This document shows, one piece after another, positions 42,741-53,849 of a stretch of 64,000 bases of DNA. The DNA is from Nannochloris sp. 'desiccata' (lineage: Eukaryota > Chlorophyta > Trebouxiophyceae > Chlorellales > Chlorellaceae). The position numbers and the translations under genes were made by a program. Where the stretch lies: contig JAGTXX020000015.1 in the NCBI GenBank assembly GCA_019044685.2, positions 1,054,001 to 1,118,000 on the forward strand. The letters run 5' to 3'. Numbering within the stretch: the first letter of the stretch is position 1; each line of letters begins with the position of its first letter. Under the pieces are notes generated by a model. It had not been told where the DNA came from and searched no databases. It was given only the letters and a program-made list of their open reading frames with translations.

Positions 42741-42915
42741 GACTTACCTGTTCGCGCACGAACTTCCTTCGATTAGATCCGGAAGTTCTTATGAAATGAA
42801 AGAAGTCAGAAGTGATTTGAAGCGCAATGAAATTTCGCTAAAATCGCCCGACTTGCTTCAAACCGTCGTTTTTCTTTATGTGAATGTAGCACAAAACAAA
42901 CCCAGAACTTGCAAG

Positions 42916-43649
42916 ATGGCAATCAAGCCGAAAGACCTCAAGTTTGAGGAGGCAGCATTGCGAAAACGGCTTGAATTTGTGAAAAGTATAAAAGCTGCGC
43001 TTAAGCAGGAAGATTCAATAACAGCACAAACAGTTGAAGCATACACATCAATTATAGACGGTACGTGCATGAGATATGAAGTTTGCATATATTTTCAAAC
43101 TTGTCATTTGATCTGTCTTCTGACTATTTTCCTTTACTTTTGCGCGGCAGAGATCATTAAAGAAGTGGCGCAAGGGGTGCATAGAGCAGTCAAGACTGGC
43201 GTGGTAAGCAGTATCTTGCAAATAGATGATGACACCGTTTCACAGTTTCCCACCATCTCCCTCGCTCGTCTTCCTCAAACTTAATTCTAACTAAAACTCT
43301 CTTGTTCTTACAACTACAGGATGATTTACATGACATTAGAGCACGCCAACATGCCGCAGCACTCCAACAAGAAGAGCACCAAACAGGCCAAAATGCAGCA
43401 GCAGCAACTACACCAGCACTACCGTCCCCATTTATTTCCCTCGGCGTTCAAATGAGCGGTAGCAAAGGGGCTGTAGATATGTTTGGAAATCAAGTACAAC
43501 CCATCGCATTAGACCAAGTAAGCTGTCCAGTATGCAGACGGCAGGTAGCTGCAGGTAGATTTGCACCCCATCTAGAGAAATGCATGGGGAAAGGTAGACA
43601 AGCGAGTAGGGCAGCAGCAGCACGAAGGTCTGAAGCCGAACGATTTTAA
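42916..43649 (+). CDS. SGF11: SAGA deubiquitinase-module zinc finger protein SGF11
   Basis: Three exons, 42916-43060, 43151-43203 and 43320-43649, with GT-AG introns of 90 and 116 nt, give 175 residues. The N-terminal long helix (EIIKEVAQGVHRAVKTG), disordered Gln/Ala linker and C-terminal zinc finger CPVCRRQVAAGRFAPHLEKC (C-x2-C ... H-x3-C) match Sgf11/ATXN7L3. Sgf11 links the ubiquitin protease Ubp8/USP22 to the nucleosome for removal of ubiquitin from histone H2B. The first helix is in exon 1-2 and frames agree through both junctions. The tail is Arg/Ala-rich. Confidence 0.88.
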
Positions 43650-43937
43650 GAGGAAAGAGAAAAACTATATATTTTCTTTTTAAATACTATTTTTTTTGCT
43701 GTTGTTTTTGTCTACAAGAGTATGATGATGTAATTCGTATGTATACATCCATGATTTCTTTACTTTCAGAGTACCTTCGTTTCTATTTATACAAATAAGG
43801 ACAGTCGGTGGATTTTTTTCTTCTTCCCTTTCAAATTTTGCCCGCCCTTTGATTATAATTTTTAGAGATATGCAAAAGAGAATGAAATGCAGCGGATTTT
43901 GGGTTCAAATGACAAGGACTCTTTTCTACAATGAGGA

Positions 43938-46384
43938 TCAGGGTTGTTCAGTAATTTCCTGGTGTTCTTCTTCTCCTCCTTCGATTTCTTCTTTGGCATC
44001 ACACACAGCGCCAGGAGAAACATCGGTCCCTGTTTTTTGAAGTTTAGTTAGGGTAGCTTCAAGTTCCACTATTCTTTCCTTTAGAGCCGCAGTTTCTTTC
44101 ACAGCTTCTTCTTTCACTGCTCGTACTAAAGCATCCTTTGCTGCAAGCGCTCGCTCAAATTTCTGGGAAGCATCGAGCTCTAAAACAATACAAGGGGGCG
44201 CTGTGGCGGTAGTTGATGCCGCTGCTGCTGCTGCTGCTGCTGCTGGTGCAGTTGCCGTTGCACTAGAGGCGAAGGACGATTCCATCCCAGGAACTAGGCC
44301 AGAACTATCATTAATGGCACTGGCAGCCTGAGATAAAGAAGGGGCTCTTGCTGTTTCTTGTGATGGGAATGATGCAGACGGTGATGGGCCGAGGGTTGCT
44401 AGCTTTGCAGCTTGTATACAGCTCAAAGCTATTTGACTCGCCAGTTCCGCTCGAAGTTGAACATTTTGAAGCTGAAGAGAAGAAGAAGACGAGGTTGATG
44501 CAGCAGGGGATGGAGATGGGGGAAGAACCACAGCAGCAACACCAGGCGCCTCCTGTGCTGCCCTTTCACCTGCTGCCACACTAATCCCACCAGGGACACC
44601 ACCACCACCACCACCAGTAATATGAACACTGCTACTACTACTAACGCTTCCATATCGAGGTAAATGTAGCCTTCTCAGATCTTCTTGCGTCACTGGCAGC
44701 AATAATTTTACTTCGTCTTGTGGCACGCGGACTGTGCACACTGGCGGCGGCTGCTCCAATCCCATCCTTTGCAAGAGCTCTAGAGGTAGATGTCCTTCTA
44801 CATGCCCTTTAAAAGTGTTTCTCATAGATTCTTCTTTTAAGCGAAACTTGCCCATACGTTCTGCTAAATCCGCTGCAAAGGACGAGTATTTTTCAGCAAA
44901 CGCAGCCCGCCGAAGACACTCTGCAAGCGCTTGTTTGAAAGCAGCCGGTAGCCGGCGAACCACGAGTAAGCTACTAATTTGGGCGTCTTGGCGTTCCAAC
45001 GCTGCAGGAAACGGCGCCAATGCTTCCTTCATTTCTCGAATTTTGCTTTGTTGGGATGCAATTGTACGTAGAGCCTGTAATGCGTCAGTAGCGAGCGCGT
45101 TTTTGGCTTCAACACAGCGATGGGCAAAGGTCTCGATTGCCGCTCGTTGATGTGCGACAGAGGATAGAGCTGTGGTCATGTGAGCCTCATGCATCGCTTC
45201 AAGCATACCTACTGTATCTTGTAAACCAGTAGAAAGTACCGCAGCTTGAGAAGAACCTCCTGTACTAGCAGTAGCTGAAGAAGAAGAAGCTGATGACAAG
45301 GTTGCAGCGGTAGCTTCCGCCACAGCTGTTTCAGCTTTATTGAGGTCAGCTGCCAACGCCTGTACGATGGTCGCTTGTTCATCCGTCCCAGCAGCTGCTG
45401 CAGCAAGACCATGGGATAGATCATCCAAATCGACGCATGGAGCACGCATAAACAGCGTTTCTACGTCTGTACGAAGCGCTGAGTGCAGGGATTCAAGCTC
45501 AGTCACTCGGGATGCAAACCGTCGGTGAGAGCGGCGACATTCTGTTGCTATTGATCTTAGCTCCTGCAAGTCTACAAGGTCAGATAATTTGGATATTGAA
45601 TTGTACCGTAGTTGTTCCGGTAGTTCTATGCTACGGAGAAATTCCACGTCAGCATCAAAGGAAGAAAGCACGTCCTGATGGAAAGAAAATTTCCGAGAGA
45701 ATGTCTCTTGAAACGAAGCTTGGGCGTTGCAAATAAATGCGTAATGTGGTTCAACAGACGCCATAGCTGCATCAACTGCCATTGCTTGTACCTCTGATTC
45801 GTTGACTAGACGGCAACAGAGCGCGACACGAGCTGCACTGGCATCAGCTGCCGCCTCAGCTTCCCGGAGATGCTCTTGGAATTGCCGATGATATTCTGGT
45901 AGAGCGCGAAGAAGTGGGCTTGAAGCTGTGTCTAGTGGGTGTGGTGTACGGTCTTTAGATGACGTTTCAGGGGGGGTTGAAAGCTCTGGAAGGGTCTCCG
46001 ATTGGGAAGGAGTTCCAGCGTCTTGCCGGAGTAAGGCTCTTGAGTAGAGGAAAACATCCTTGGAGGTCGCTTCCTCCCCTTCTGAGGAGACAGAAAGGCC
46101 ATAATCGGCAAGTAGATTACTGGGAGCAAGTGGAGCTCCTTGATGCGTGAGGATTTGGTCAGCAGGAGGTGCCCCTGTTAGCTCTGAGAGTAGACGTTGG
46201 AACTCTTCAACCCTGTTTTAAGCGAAAAATACAAAATAAATGGTGAGAATAACGTTACGGGTATATTTCTATGTGTGATATGCACACAAAACGGTGCATA
46301 ATTTAAGATTTACCTTGTCGAGGGCTCGCAATTGACCAACAGCGATCGGCCATTGTGGGCCAAGAAGACATTAATTTGTTGCAT
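43938..46384 (-). CDS. ATG11: Autophagy scaffold ATG11/FIP200-like
   Basis: Exons 46384-46314 and 46212-43938 join over a 101-nt intron to give 781 residues. The N-terminus is ubiquitin-like (INVFLAHNGRSLLVNCEPST, then VEEFQRLLSELTG and a YGLSV end). The middle is helical with the ATG17-like block FRLKEESMRNTFKGHVEGHL followed by MGLEQPPPVCTV, a signature of plant ATG11. The end is low complexity and a coiled coil. The protein holds the ATG1/ATG13 kinase complex and selective-autophagy receptors in plants and yeast. The separate C-terminal ATG11 domain of the longer plant protein is not visible, so this version is short. Exon 1 was found by extending the frame and gives a natural start. Confidence 0.82.
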
Positions 46385-46860
46385 TTTGGGGGTATCAGGG
46401 CCCCGTTATGGGCAGCTTACGAACATAGAAGTGCGTGTTACGACAATGTGCTGGGAAGCAAAGGCTTCGAGTCGCTGTAAGCAGAGTAGATCACCACAAA
46501 AGCCAGGGGCACGAATCTTCGGCTTGGTCCATTTCAGGAACGAGAGCCAGAAGCCTTTGCAGCTTTTGGAAAAAATACAATGAAATTGCTATTTTCACGA
46601 GCAAAGAGAATGCGTGATAATAGCCAGGGGAGGTTCTTCTGAGCCAAAGTCGTTCGCCCATTGCTCAAAAAAGAAACTTCAACGAAACTACATATGTGGA
46701 GATATATGGACACCCTTGCCATTTTATAATCATCTACATTTCTAAATAATTAGATATCGGCGCCAGAGACGCGCCGGTCATAACCGATCACTTTGGTCAT
46801 ATACGAATTTAATTTTGCAACCTCTTTTGCGAGGGTTTAATATTCGTCAGCTATTTTAGT
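46385..46860. promoter_or_regulatory. Divergent promoter region ATG11 / RPN3
   Basis: 476 bp between outward-facing starts of an autophagy gene and a proteasome gene. Short plus-strand ORFs here lack coding signs. A GC-rich knot (ggcgccagagacgcgccgg near 46758) lies about 90 bp before the RPN3 start. Confidence 0.4.
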
Positions 46861-48464
46861 ATGGGAAAGGAAGTAGAGATGGGTGAGGCTTCAGCCGAGG
46901 CTGCCATGGATGTAGACAATAAGGGCAAGGACGCATCATCAATCAAGGTGATTAGCGTGCAAGAGCGTCTTGCAGCGAATGTTCAACTCATTGAAAAAGC
47001 TGTCAAGCAAAAGGAAACTCGCACCTTGTTTTCCAAGCTAATCCGCATTACCCAGGCTATCAGGAAGGAATTGAGCGCTCACGATGTTCAAGTCTTTGTG
47101 CGATCGACCCTGCCAACCTCTCTAGCATCTAGCGCAGCGATCGTAGAGCATCTCCAACAGGTAAAAACATACCCTAGTTACTGATAGAATGCGTTTTTCG
47201 CGTTGTTTTTGGAAACTGCTCACCGGTTTTCAAATTATTACTCTCTGATCACTTCTCCCTTCCCCCGAAAAACACACAGGTTCCTGCCACGACCACCAAG
47301 GACAATGGCAGCGCTGACACTGCCGAGCTTGTCTTAGCAACATCTGATCCTCTCCCTGAGGTAGAAATTTATGCATATTACCTCGCTTTACTCATTTTGA
47401 TTGATAACAAACAATGGCCAGCCGCACGCTCATTATCATCCCTCACGATCGACCGTCTCACCACCTTTAATCGCCGCACTTTAGATGTCTTAGGCTCCCG
47501 TATTTTCTTCTACTACTCCTACGCAGCAGAGAAATCAGGAGCATTGGCTGAAATTCGTAGCTCTCTCCTTGCTCTTCACCGCAGCGCTGTTCTCCATCAT
47601 GACGACATTGGCCAAGAAACCTTGCTTAACCTCCTTTTACGCAACTATTTGGCCTTTAATTTGTATGATCAAGCTGAAGCGTTACGTGCAAAGGCACAAA
47701 GAGACACATATCGCTCTTCTCACCAGCATTCCCGCTTATTATTTTACCAAGGTCAAATTAGAGCAGTACGATTGGAGTACAGTGACGCACGGGATGCATT
47801 GACTCAGGCATTACGCAAGGCACCAGCGCCTGCACATGGGTTCCGTGCTACGGTCACCAAATGGCTGGTTGTTGTCAGGCTGTTACTTGGTGAAGTTCCC
47901 GATCGTGCGGAGCTTGTCGCACCGGAGCTTCACGGCGCCTTGGGTGTTTATTTGGATCTTGCTGCTACTGTTCGTGCAGGAGACCTTTCTGCCTTTGCCT
48001 CTGTTGCATCCCGCCATGTTAGTACCTTTAAAGCAGATGGAACTGTCCATTTGGTCTCTCGTTTGCGTGCAAACGTTATCAGAGCAGGTCTCCGCCGCAT
48101 CGCTGCTGCCTATTCTCGAATCAGCCTTGCTGACGTGGCTGCCAAGCTGGGATTAGCTTCTACTGAAGATGCTGAGTTCGTTGTAGCGAAATCTATCCGT
48201 GATGGAGGTATCTCTGCAATGATTGATCACGACAATGGGATTGTTGTTGCTGCAGCGGGTGCTGACGTATACTCTACGGATGAACCTTTGGCTGCATTCC
48301 ACGCTCGGATTGCCTTTTGTATGGATGTCCGTAACGAAGCACAGCGTGCAATGAGGTATCAAATGAGGCCACAGCATCATTCGTTTGAAGAAGCGAACGA
48401 AGCTAGAGAAAAACAGGAACAAGAGTTGACGGCGATGCTTGAAGAAGACGATGCCGATTTTTAA
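46861..48464 (+). CDS. RPN3: 26S proteasome lid subunit RPN3 (PSMD3)
   Basis: Exons 46861-47160 and 47280-48464 join over a 119-nt intron in phase 0, giving 494 residues. The family pattern is clear: EIYAYYLALLILIDNKQWPA, LDVLGSRIFFYYSYA, then a TPR-like solenoid and a PCI domain (ISLADVAAKLGLASTEDAEF, VAKSIRDGGISAMIDHDNG), ending in an acidic tail EEDDADF. RPN3 is a lid scaffold of the 19S regulatory particle. It runs toward the 20S subunit gene PBC/PSMB3, so two proteasome genes are neighbours and convergent. Confidence 0.95.
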
Positions 48465-48678
48465 AATAATACATCTTCTTCTTCTTTACTATTGATTCTT
48501 ACTTTATAATTCAGTCGGTCAATATGTAAAATAACTTCTAGTTAAGTAATCTAGGTGATAATGAGTGGGGGGATATCGTTTTACATCTAATAGGCTAAGA
48601 AGAATATATCAATAGGGAACAAGAAGGACTACATTTCAAACTGCCGTTCATTTTTCTAGGTGTTTAAAAACGTATACT

Positions 48679-49572
48679 TTAGTCCATCCTTCCTTTGAGT
48701 GTTCTAGAGATCACCTTATCCTTTGTAATTACATACACTACCGCACCCCAGCCAGCCAAACAATCTCTATCCTGTCCAGACAACAGCGCTTGTGAAACAG
48801 TTTCAAAGAGCTCTTCTGCCTCCATGTCCGGATGCCAAAGCGACTCACAGATACCAAGCAAAGAGTCTGTTGCAGTGCCCTGAATCATGAAATCTTTAGC
48901 AGTTTCAATGGCACCAATAGAATCCATACCGCAAAGATAGGGGGTGCCATCAGGCTCCAGGCCAGCAATGATAGGGGCACACAAATAGCCGCCAAAGCGT
49001 TTTTCATAGAGGGTGGCAGAGACAAGTTGAGCGAAAGAAGAAGGCTTGATATCGCGTTCTTCTCTAAGTTTGTACATATTGTGCTTAAAGTGGAAACGTT
49101 GACGCCTAGAGGAGGGAAGGGCAGAATACAAGATGGGTTAGAATAGGAAAAACAAAGAGCCAAGGTCGAGAACAATGAAAAGATGATCAGGGTTAGCAAG
49201 TTTAATACTTACAAAGTCTCTGCATCAGTGCCAAGTCCGGAGAGGCCTAAGAAGAGTTGATCATGGATCTTATACACTTTTTTATAGTCTGTTGCGAGGG
49301 TTCCAAGCTGCACTCCAAAGCGTAGATCACTTGCAATTGCCACACATTCCTTGCCAGCCATGGCCACTGTAATAGAGGATAAAGAAAGAGCACTGGTTAG
49401 AAATGATGGATAGTATATCTTGAATAGGTTAAACAAGCGGGAACCCTTTTCTTACCAATGGCTGAGCCGTTGTATTCAAAGATCTGCAGGGCAAGGATGA
49501 GAAAATAGTGTCAGGGGCCTGGAACCATGAGGGGTTGATATCGCCGACACAAGCGTGGATACTCACCGACAT
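48679..49572 (-). CDS. PSMB3: 20S proteasome subunit beta-3 (PBC/PSMB3)
   Basis: Four exons on the minus strand: 49572-49567 (ATG TCG only), 49483-49456, 49366-49213 and 49105-48679. All introns are GT-AG and phases agree; the product is 204 residues. Features: MSIFEYNGSAI start, FAIASD-like core (CVAIASDLRFGVQLGTLATD), FLGLSGLGTDAETL, YEKRFGGYLCAPIIAGL, and the end ISRTLKGRMD. Beta-3 is a non-catalytic ring subunit and has no processed Thr. The very short first exon is required to give the conserved N-terminus. It is convergent with RPN3. Confidence 0.95.
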
Positions 49573-49881
49573 GGTGTCCCAACTAAATGACTAGATAATA
49601 TCTATGCGGCAGCGTCTTGCTGGCGGTTTTCGATGAAGTTTCCGAGTTTTAACTGATGATCAAGGTAGCAAAGCTGGCTTTACGGACAACAGCGTTTAAT
49701 ATCGTTATATAGGTACATATAGCGATCTGCTGAAGGCGCCTAGAAGTAAATAGCGTGCTTCCCTAGCTCAAAAGCAGAGGCCATGTACATCACCCTGTAC
49801 CTTCAGTTTTGGCTTTCACTAAATACATCGAATGGCCTGCATATATATTTATTATCTTTCTATCACTTCTGGAAAAACATC
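49573..49881. promoter_or_regulatory. Divergent promoter region PSMB3 / CGR1-like
   Basis: 309 bp between two outward-facing starts. No additional gene seen. An in-frame ATG upstream (49783) lengthens the CGR1-like ORF but is unlikely to be used. Confidence 0.4.
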
Positions 49882-50607
49882 ATGAGTGCATCAGGGGAAG
49901 TGGAGGTGCCTCCTCAATGGAAGCCGCAGGAAATTTATGATTTTAGGCATGGCGCCGACGGTCCTCGCGGCTATAAAGTAGGTGTTAACAAATTTGGCAA
50001 CATAGGAAGCAAGAGAAAGTTAGAAGAATATAGCGAGCAGGTAAAGCCCCTGAAAATTTGCAAAACTGTATGCTGTGCATCTCTTTCAGATTCATTTCTG
50101 TCTCTCTTTTAAATAAAGATTTTGAAATGCATTGAGCTTTAATTTACTCGACACGCTTGTTCTCACCTTTATGCTAATTATTTTCCGCAGGTTGAAAGGG
50201 AGCAGGCAGAGGCAGCAATGCGAGAAGGTGAACCTCAAGCCGCTGCCGGAAATTTAAAACGCCCTAAACTCAACACTATTGGAGTGGGCAAAGGATCTGG
50301 CAGAGCAGCTTGGAAACAACCAGCGTCACGTGCAAATACTCTCAGAAACCCTGGATTAAGTAGTAGTTGGGATAAAAAGATGAAAGATAAAGCTGAAAGG
50401 GCGGCATACGTCAGTCTGAAACGAGAGGCGACAGAGTCGAGAAAGACAGCGGCAAAGGAGGCAAGAGAGCGTAGAGAGGAAGCACAGCGCCGAAAGGAGG
50501 AAAACAGAAAGAAATCTGCTATTACGACAAAGGTTTCTTCTGCTACAGCACGAAAAATGATGAAAAATAAGAAATTAAAAAAGAAACTTGTGATGGTTGA
50601 CGGTTGA
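49882..50607 (+). CDS. CGR1/CCDC86-like ribosome-biogenesis protein
   Basis: Exons 49882-50040 and 50191-50607 join over a 150-nt intron; 191 residues. The C-terminal half is the family's long basic helix: SSSWDKKMKDKAERAAYVSL, then dense Arg/Lys/Glu, and MMKNKKLKKKLVMVDG at the end. Yeast Cgr1 and human CCDC86 are nucleolar and needed for 60S rRNA processing. The N-terminus (PPQWKPQEIYDFRHG) is plain. A longer ORF reading from 49783 adds hydrophobic residues not typical of the family, so I start at 49882. Confidence 0.75.
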
Positions 50608-50821
50608 GAAATTTTAGTTATTTTTTTGATATATTTTCTGCCATTGAGCGAAGCTGTTTTCGTTGGGATCCTAGATAACTTTTGTTAAAATATACAATAA
50701 ATGATTTCCAGTGTTTAATTGATAAGATGTACTACAGTTGTAAGAATCTGAAAGCGGTGCAAGATAGAGTGAAATAGATGCAAATCAAAGAGTTTGGAAA
50801 AAGTCGTTTATTTTTTCTTGT

Positions 50822-51688
50822 TTAAAGCAGCGGAGCAGTCTCATTCTGGCTCCTTTCCTTTGCACCGTTACCGCCGCTACCCACCCCACCTTTCCCCTTC
50901 GCGTCCGCGTCTCCTTCGCCTTCTTCCTTTTCATTCTCGTCCTCTTCTAATTCCGGATGCAATAACAAATTTGAGTCCACCGGCTTGAGCGTTTCAAACG
51001 AAGTCGAGCTATACACTGAAGGATATTCAAATTGCAGCCTCTTTCTAGGGATATATCTCTTCAATTTCTCGGAATACCCAACAAAATAATTCTCTAAAGC
51101 TCTATGTACTACGGTAGCGCCTTCTACAGGCATCATATTATCTTCACAAACGTACTTCGATAATCTAACACCTCCAAATAATTTTTGACAATCTCGCTCG
51201 TCGGGTAAAGCGTAGTAATGAGGCAAAAGAGGATCTACACCCATTGATTGCACCCAATCATCATCCCGTTCACAAGTTCTATCCCAGCCGTAAATAACAG
51301 CGCGGTAGCCAAATTTTTTGTGCACAAAGACATCGCCAACTTCAAAAGCGACGCCTTCTCGGTTTTGTCGATCGGCTCTGGTTTTTCTCATATCTAATGC
51401 CTGAGCTGCATAATGGGAGTTTAATATACGCAATGCTTCCATACCACGGTCTACAGCAGCATATGCAGCAGGGCCTTGTAAATTTCGGTTCTCACGGAAA
51501 GCCCAGCTGGTCAGTTTTGCAACGGCAGTGGAGCTCCGAAGAGAAACTTTGCTTGGTAAAACTGGCAGAACAGAAGAGATTTCGGAAATTCGTAGCGAAA
51601 GAGGTACATTAGAATGCTGTCTAGTCCAGCGCATGAGAGCGCGGTACAATATCTTTGCTACAGCAGAGTTTGCTTTGTCGCTTGCCAT
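50822..51688 (-). CDS. LYR-motif plus YccV/HspQ-domain protein
   Basis: Intronless, 288 residues. The N-terminus has an LYR-like motif (AKILYRALMRWTRQ) with the following helices. The C-terminal half is a YccV-type (hemimethylated-DNA-binding, HspQ-like) beta domain: FEVGDVFVHKKFGYRAVIYG, DDDWVQSMGVD, YYALPDERD and VCEDNMMPV. LYR proteins usually act with acyl carrier protein in mitochondria; YccV domains are found in FBXO21 and plastid Clp-linked proteins. The fusion suggests an organelle protein-quality or assembly role, which is inference. The tail is acidic and Gly-rich. Start at ATG 51688 follows an in-frame TTG. Confidence 0.75.
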   Translation of the reverse strand: MASDKANSAVAKILYRALMRWTRQHSNVPLSLRISEISSVLPVLPSKVSLRSSTAVAKLTSWAFRENRNLQGPAAYAAVDRGMEALRILNSHYAAQALDMRKTRADRQNREGVAFEVGDVFVHKKFGYRAVIYGWDRTCERDDDWVQSMGVDPLLPHYYALPDERDCQKLFGGVRLSKYVCEDNMMPVEGATVVHRALENYFVGYSEKLKRYIPRKRLQFEYPSVYSSTSFETLKPVDSNLLLHPELEEDENEKEEGEGDADAKGKGGVGSGGNGAKERSQNETAPLL

Positions 51689-52039
51689 GTTCAATTTTAA
51701 AAATCTATCTCATTATTTATCTGCTAGAAAATTCTCGGAGATGCAATAATTTGGCTCTTGCGATGCTCTATAACCTTGCTTCTGGCCTAATAAAATGTAT
51801 ATATAGTTTCTCATCAGCAGAATGGGGAGCAAAAGGCGAGCTTCAAGAGGAAGCACTGCTGGCGTCACGGTGGAGCTCGTTGAAGATGACCGCATGCGAG
51901 GCGCAGCTCACGCTTTTCGTTCAATAGTTATGTTTGTGAATCTTAATTGTATAGTATTTACAGGTTGAAGCGTGCTACGTCGGCGGTAGTTCAATTGTAG
52001 TTCAAATTCAATAATAGATTACTTCGATCTTAACTGACT
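51689..52039. promoter_or_regulatory. Divergent promoter region, LYR-YccV gene / FABP-like gene
   Basis: 351 bp between two outward-facing starts; nothing else recognised. Confidence 0.4.
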
Positions 52040-53704
52040 ATGGCAGAGGCCAAGGGCCCAAGTGGTACGTGTGCATCATCAAGTGGTGTATTCAGATGAG
52101 ATTTAATGCGAATATTGCATCATTCATGCTTCGTTTTTCGTTATCTTTAGTCGTTAGTAATTTTGGGTGAAGTTCAATGCTTCCCTCTTTTCACAATCTA
52201 TTCTGCAGACTTCACGGGATACTGGGTTCTATCCAAAGTAGAACAATTAGACGAATTCCTCAAAGCTTTAGGCTTCCCTTGGGTTGTCCGCAAAGCAGCT
52301 GCAAAATTTGGCTCCTCTTCATGTGACGTCGTGTCTCACACCGGCACCACTGTCCGCGTCACGTCTCTAAACCCCAAGGGCAGCTGGACAAGGACATATG
52401 ACACCGAAAAGTCAGTAGAACAGCTCAACGCTGAAGGCGTCAAATGCAAAACCACAGCTTGGTGGGAAGGCAATGTCCTTCATTCCCGCATGGAGGGATC
52501 CCCTCTTGGCACCTGCGAGTCCTGGAGATACCGCCGTGGCGACACTCTCGTAGTCAAAACCTCAGTCAAACGTAAAGATGATGAGCAAGAAGCAACGTGT
52601 TTCTGGTATTTCGAACGAATGCAAGCACTTCAGCGTCATGTCGGCGGTGAATCAAGTAAAACCCAGTTGTTAAAAGCCCTTGCAGCAGATCATAAACGAG
52701 TGCAGCAAGCTACGAGGAAAGATAATGCATATTTACAAAAAGTATTGCTGGATTGGGATAGGTGGAGTAGCCCTGCTGATGAGTTCATTCGCGTTGCAAG
52801 TCCTCTGCCCTATGCAGGAGCGGCAGGCTCCCGAAGTAGCAGGCAGCATGGTTCACAAGCATCCTCGCGATTAAGATCAAGAGCCTCCCCTGCTGGAAGC
52901 CCCTCTGTGGGAGTCTCCCAAAACCCTTCTACAAACTCATTATCTGGGCTAGTTTCAAATCAAGATGGCGGCGCTGGGGGAAGGAGCAGTAGACTCGTGG
53001 CAGCCGGAGGAGGTGGCAGAGAGCATGCTGCGGCTTCTGCTCCACACCACCCTCTTCCTAGTTCCCGGTCTGCGGCCGCACTGAGTGCATTGGCAAACGC
53101 AGCACCAGAAGCTGAATCTCCCACCATTATCACCACAAGTCCAGGCTCTGAAGGGCCATCACCTGGAAGCCATGCTAGAAAGCCTTCTGTAGAGAGTACT
53201 GGGCCTAGCGTCACCTCGACTACCAGCGCCGTCGCCGCTGCAGCGACAGCTGCCGCTGTGGCATCTGTCTCTCGTAAACCACATCATTACCGTAGTCCTT
53301 CTGCAGACTCTGTCAATATGAGTCAGTTTACACCCAGCCGTGGCGCTGCTGCTGGTGGTGGTGGTGGTGGTGGTGTTAGCGGTCTCAGCAATGCTGCTGG
53401 TCAACTACCTCCCACTGGGCCAGAAGCTTTGATGGTTTTTAAACTACATGAGTTTCTAGATAGTAGAGGGATAGCGTCTGTTGTTCCAGTGACGCACCCT
53501 AATGACACGAATGAACCTCAATTGCTTGGGATGAGCCCGGAGCAAGCGGAAGAAACTGCAGCAAAGCTTAGAGAACTAGAAACAGATATGTTGCTGCGTC
53601 GGCAAGAGCATGTGAGTGGATGGGCGTGTTGTGGATTAGTGTTGTCGAGAGAGAACGACACCTTGCCGGATCATTTACGAGTCTGGGAAATGACGTTGGC
53701 TTAA
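52040..53704 (+). CDS. FABP-like (calycin) domain fused to a long low-complexity region
   Basis: Exon 1 (52040-52064, eight codons) and exon 2 (52209-53704) join over a 144-nt intron to give 506 residues. Residues about 9-145 look like a cytosolic fatty-acid-binding protein: DFTGYWVLSKVEQLDEFLKA is close to the FABP signature, followed by RKAAAKFG, KTTAWWEGNVLHSRMEG and a final strand CFWYFERM. A helical piece follows, then about 220 residues of Ser/Ala/Gly/Pro-rich sequence. The last 90 residues (FKLHEFLDSRGIASVVPVTH ... GLVLSRENDTLPDHLRVWEM) look folded but unknown. FABPs are mainly animal proteins, so a plastid-bearing alga with this fusion is unusual. Lipid binding is inferred only from the domain. 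Confidence 0.62.
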
Positions 53705-53849
53705 AGAAAGTAAATGACCTTAGCTTTAAAAAAATAAAAATTTGACGAAAATATATATTAAAGATTAAACACAGAGTGCTTGCGTGTGTGCTTTTATCGT
53801 ATGCCTGTGATCTGCACTATATTGGACACGCTGCTTTATTCGGACACGT
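53705..53849. terminator. 3' flank of the FABP-like gene
   Basis: AT-rich DNA with an aaaaataaaaa stretch just after the stop. No further feature. Confidence 0.3.

Larger units (their letters stand above)
41103..42750. repeat. Long inverted repeat with arms of about 0.63-0.87 kb
   Basis: The arm 41103-41971 is repeated in reverse at 42125-42750, with a spacer of about 150 bp. Identity is high across several hundred bases. The left arm has about 255 bp (about 41137-41394) that the right arm lacks. The junction blocks match: caggtaag at 41103 mirrors cttacctg at 42743-42750, and ttttcagctga mirrors its complement near 42125. It sits between PDS and SGF11, which are divergent, so it occupies what would be their shared promoter region. 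A transcript through it would fold into a long double-stranded hairpin. Confidence 0.93.

Noticed and set aside
42743..42750. U1 snRNA-like acttacctg
   Set aside because: It is the reverse complement of a splice-donor-like caggtaag in the inverted repeat; no U1 body follows.
46332..46617. Short plus-strand ORFs between ATG11 and RPN3
   Set aside because: They overlap ATG11 exon 1 and its promoter and show no family signs.
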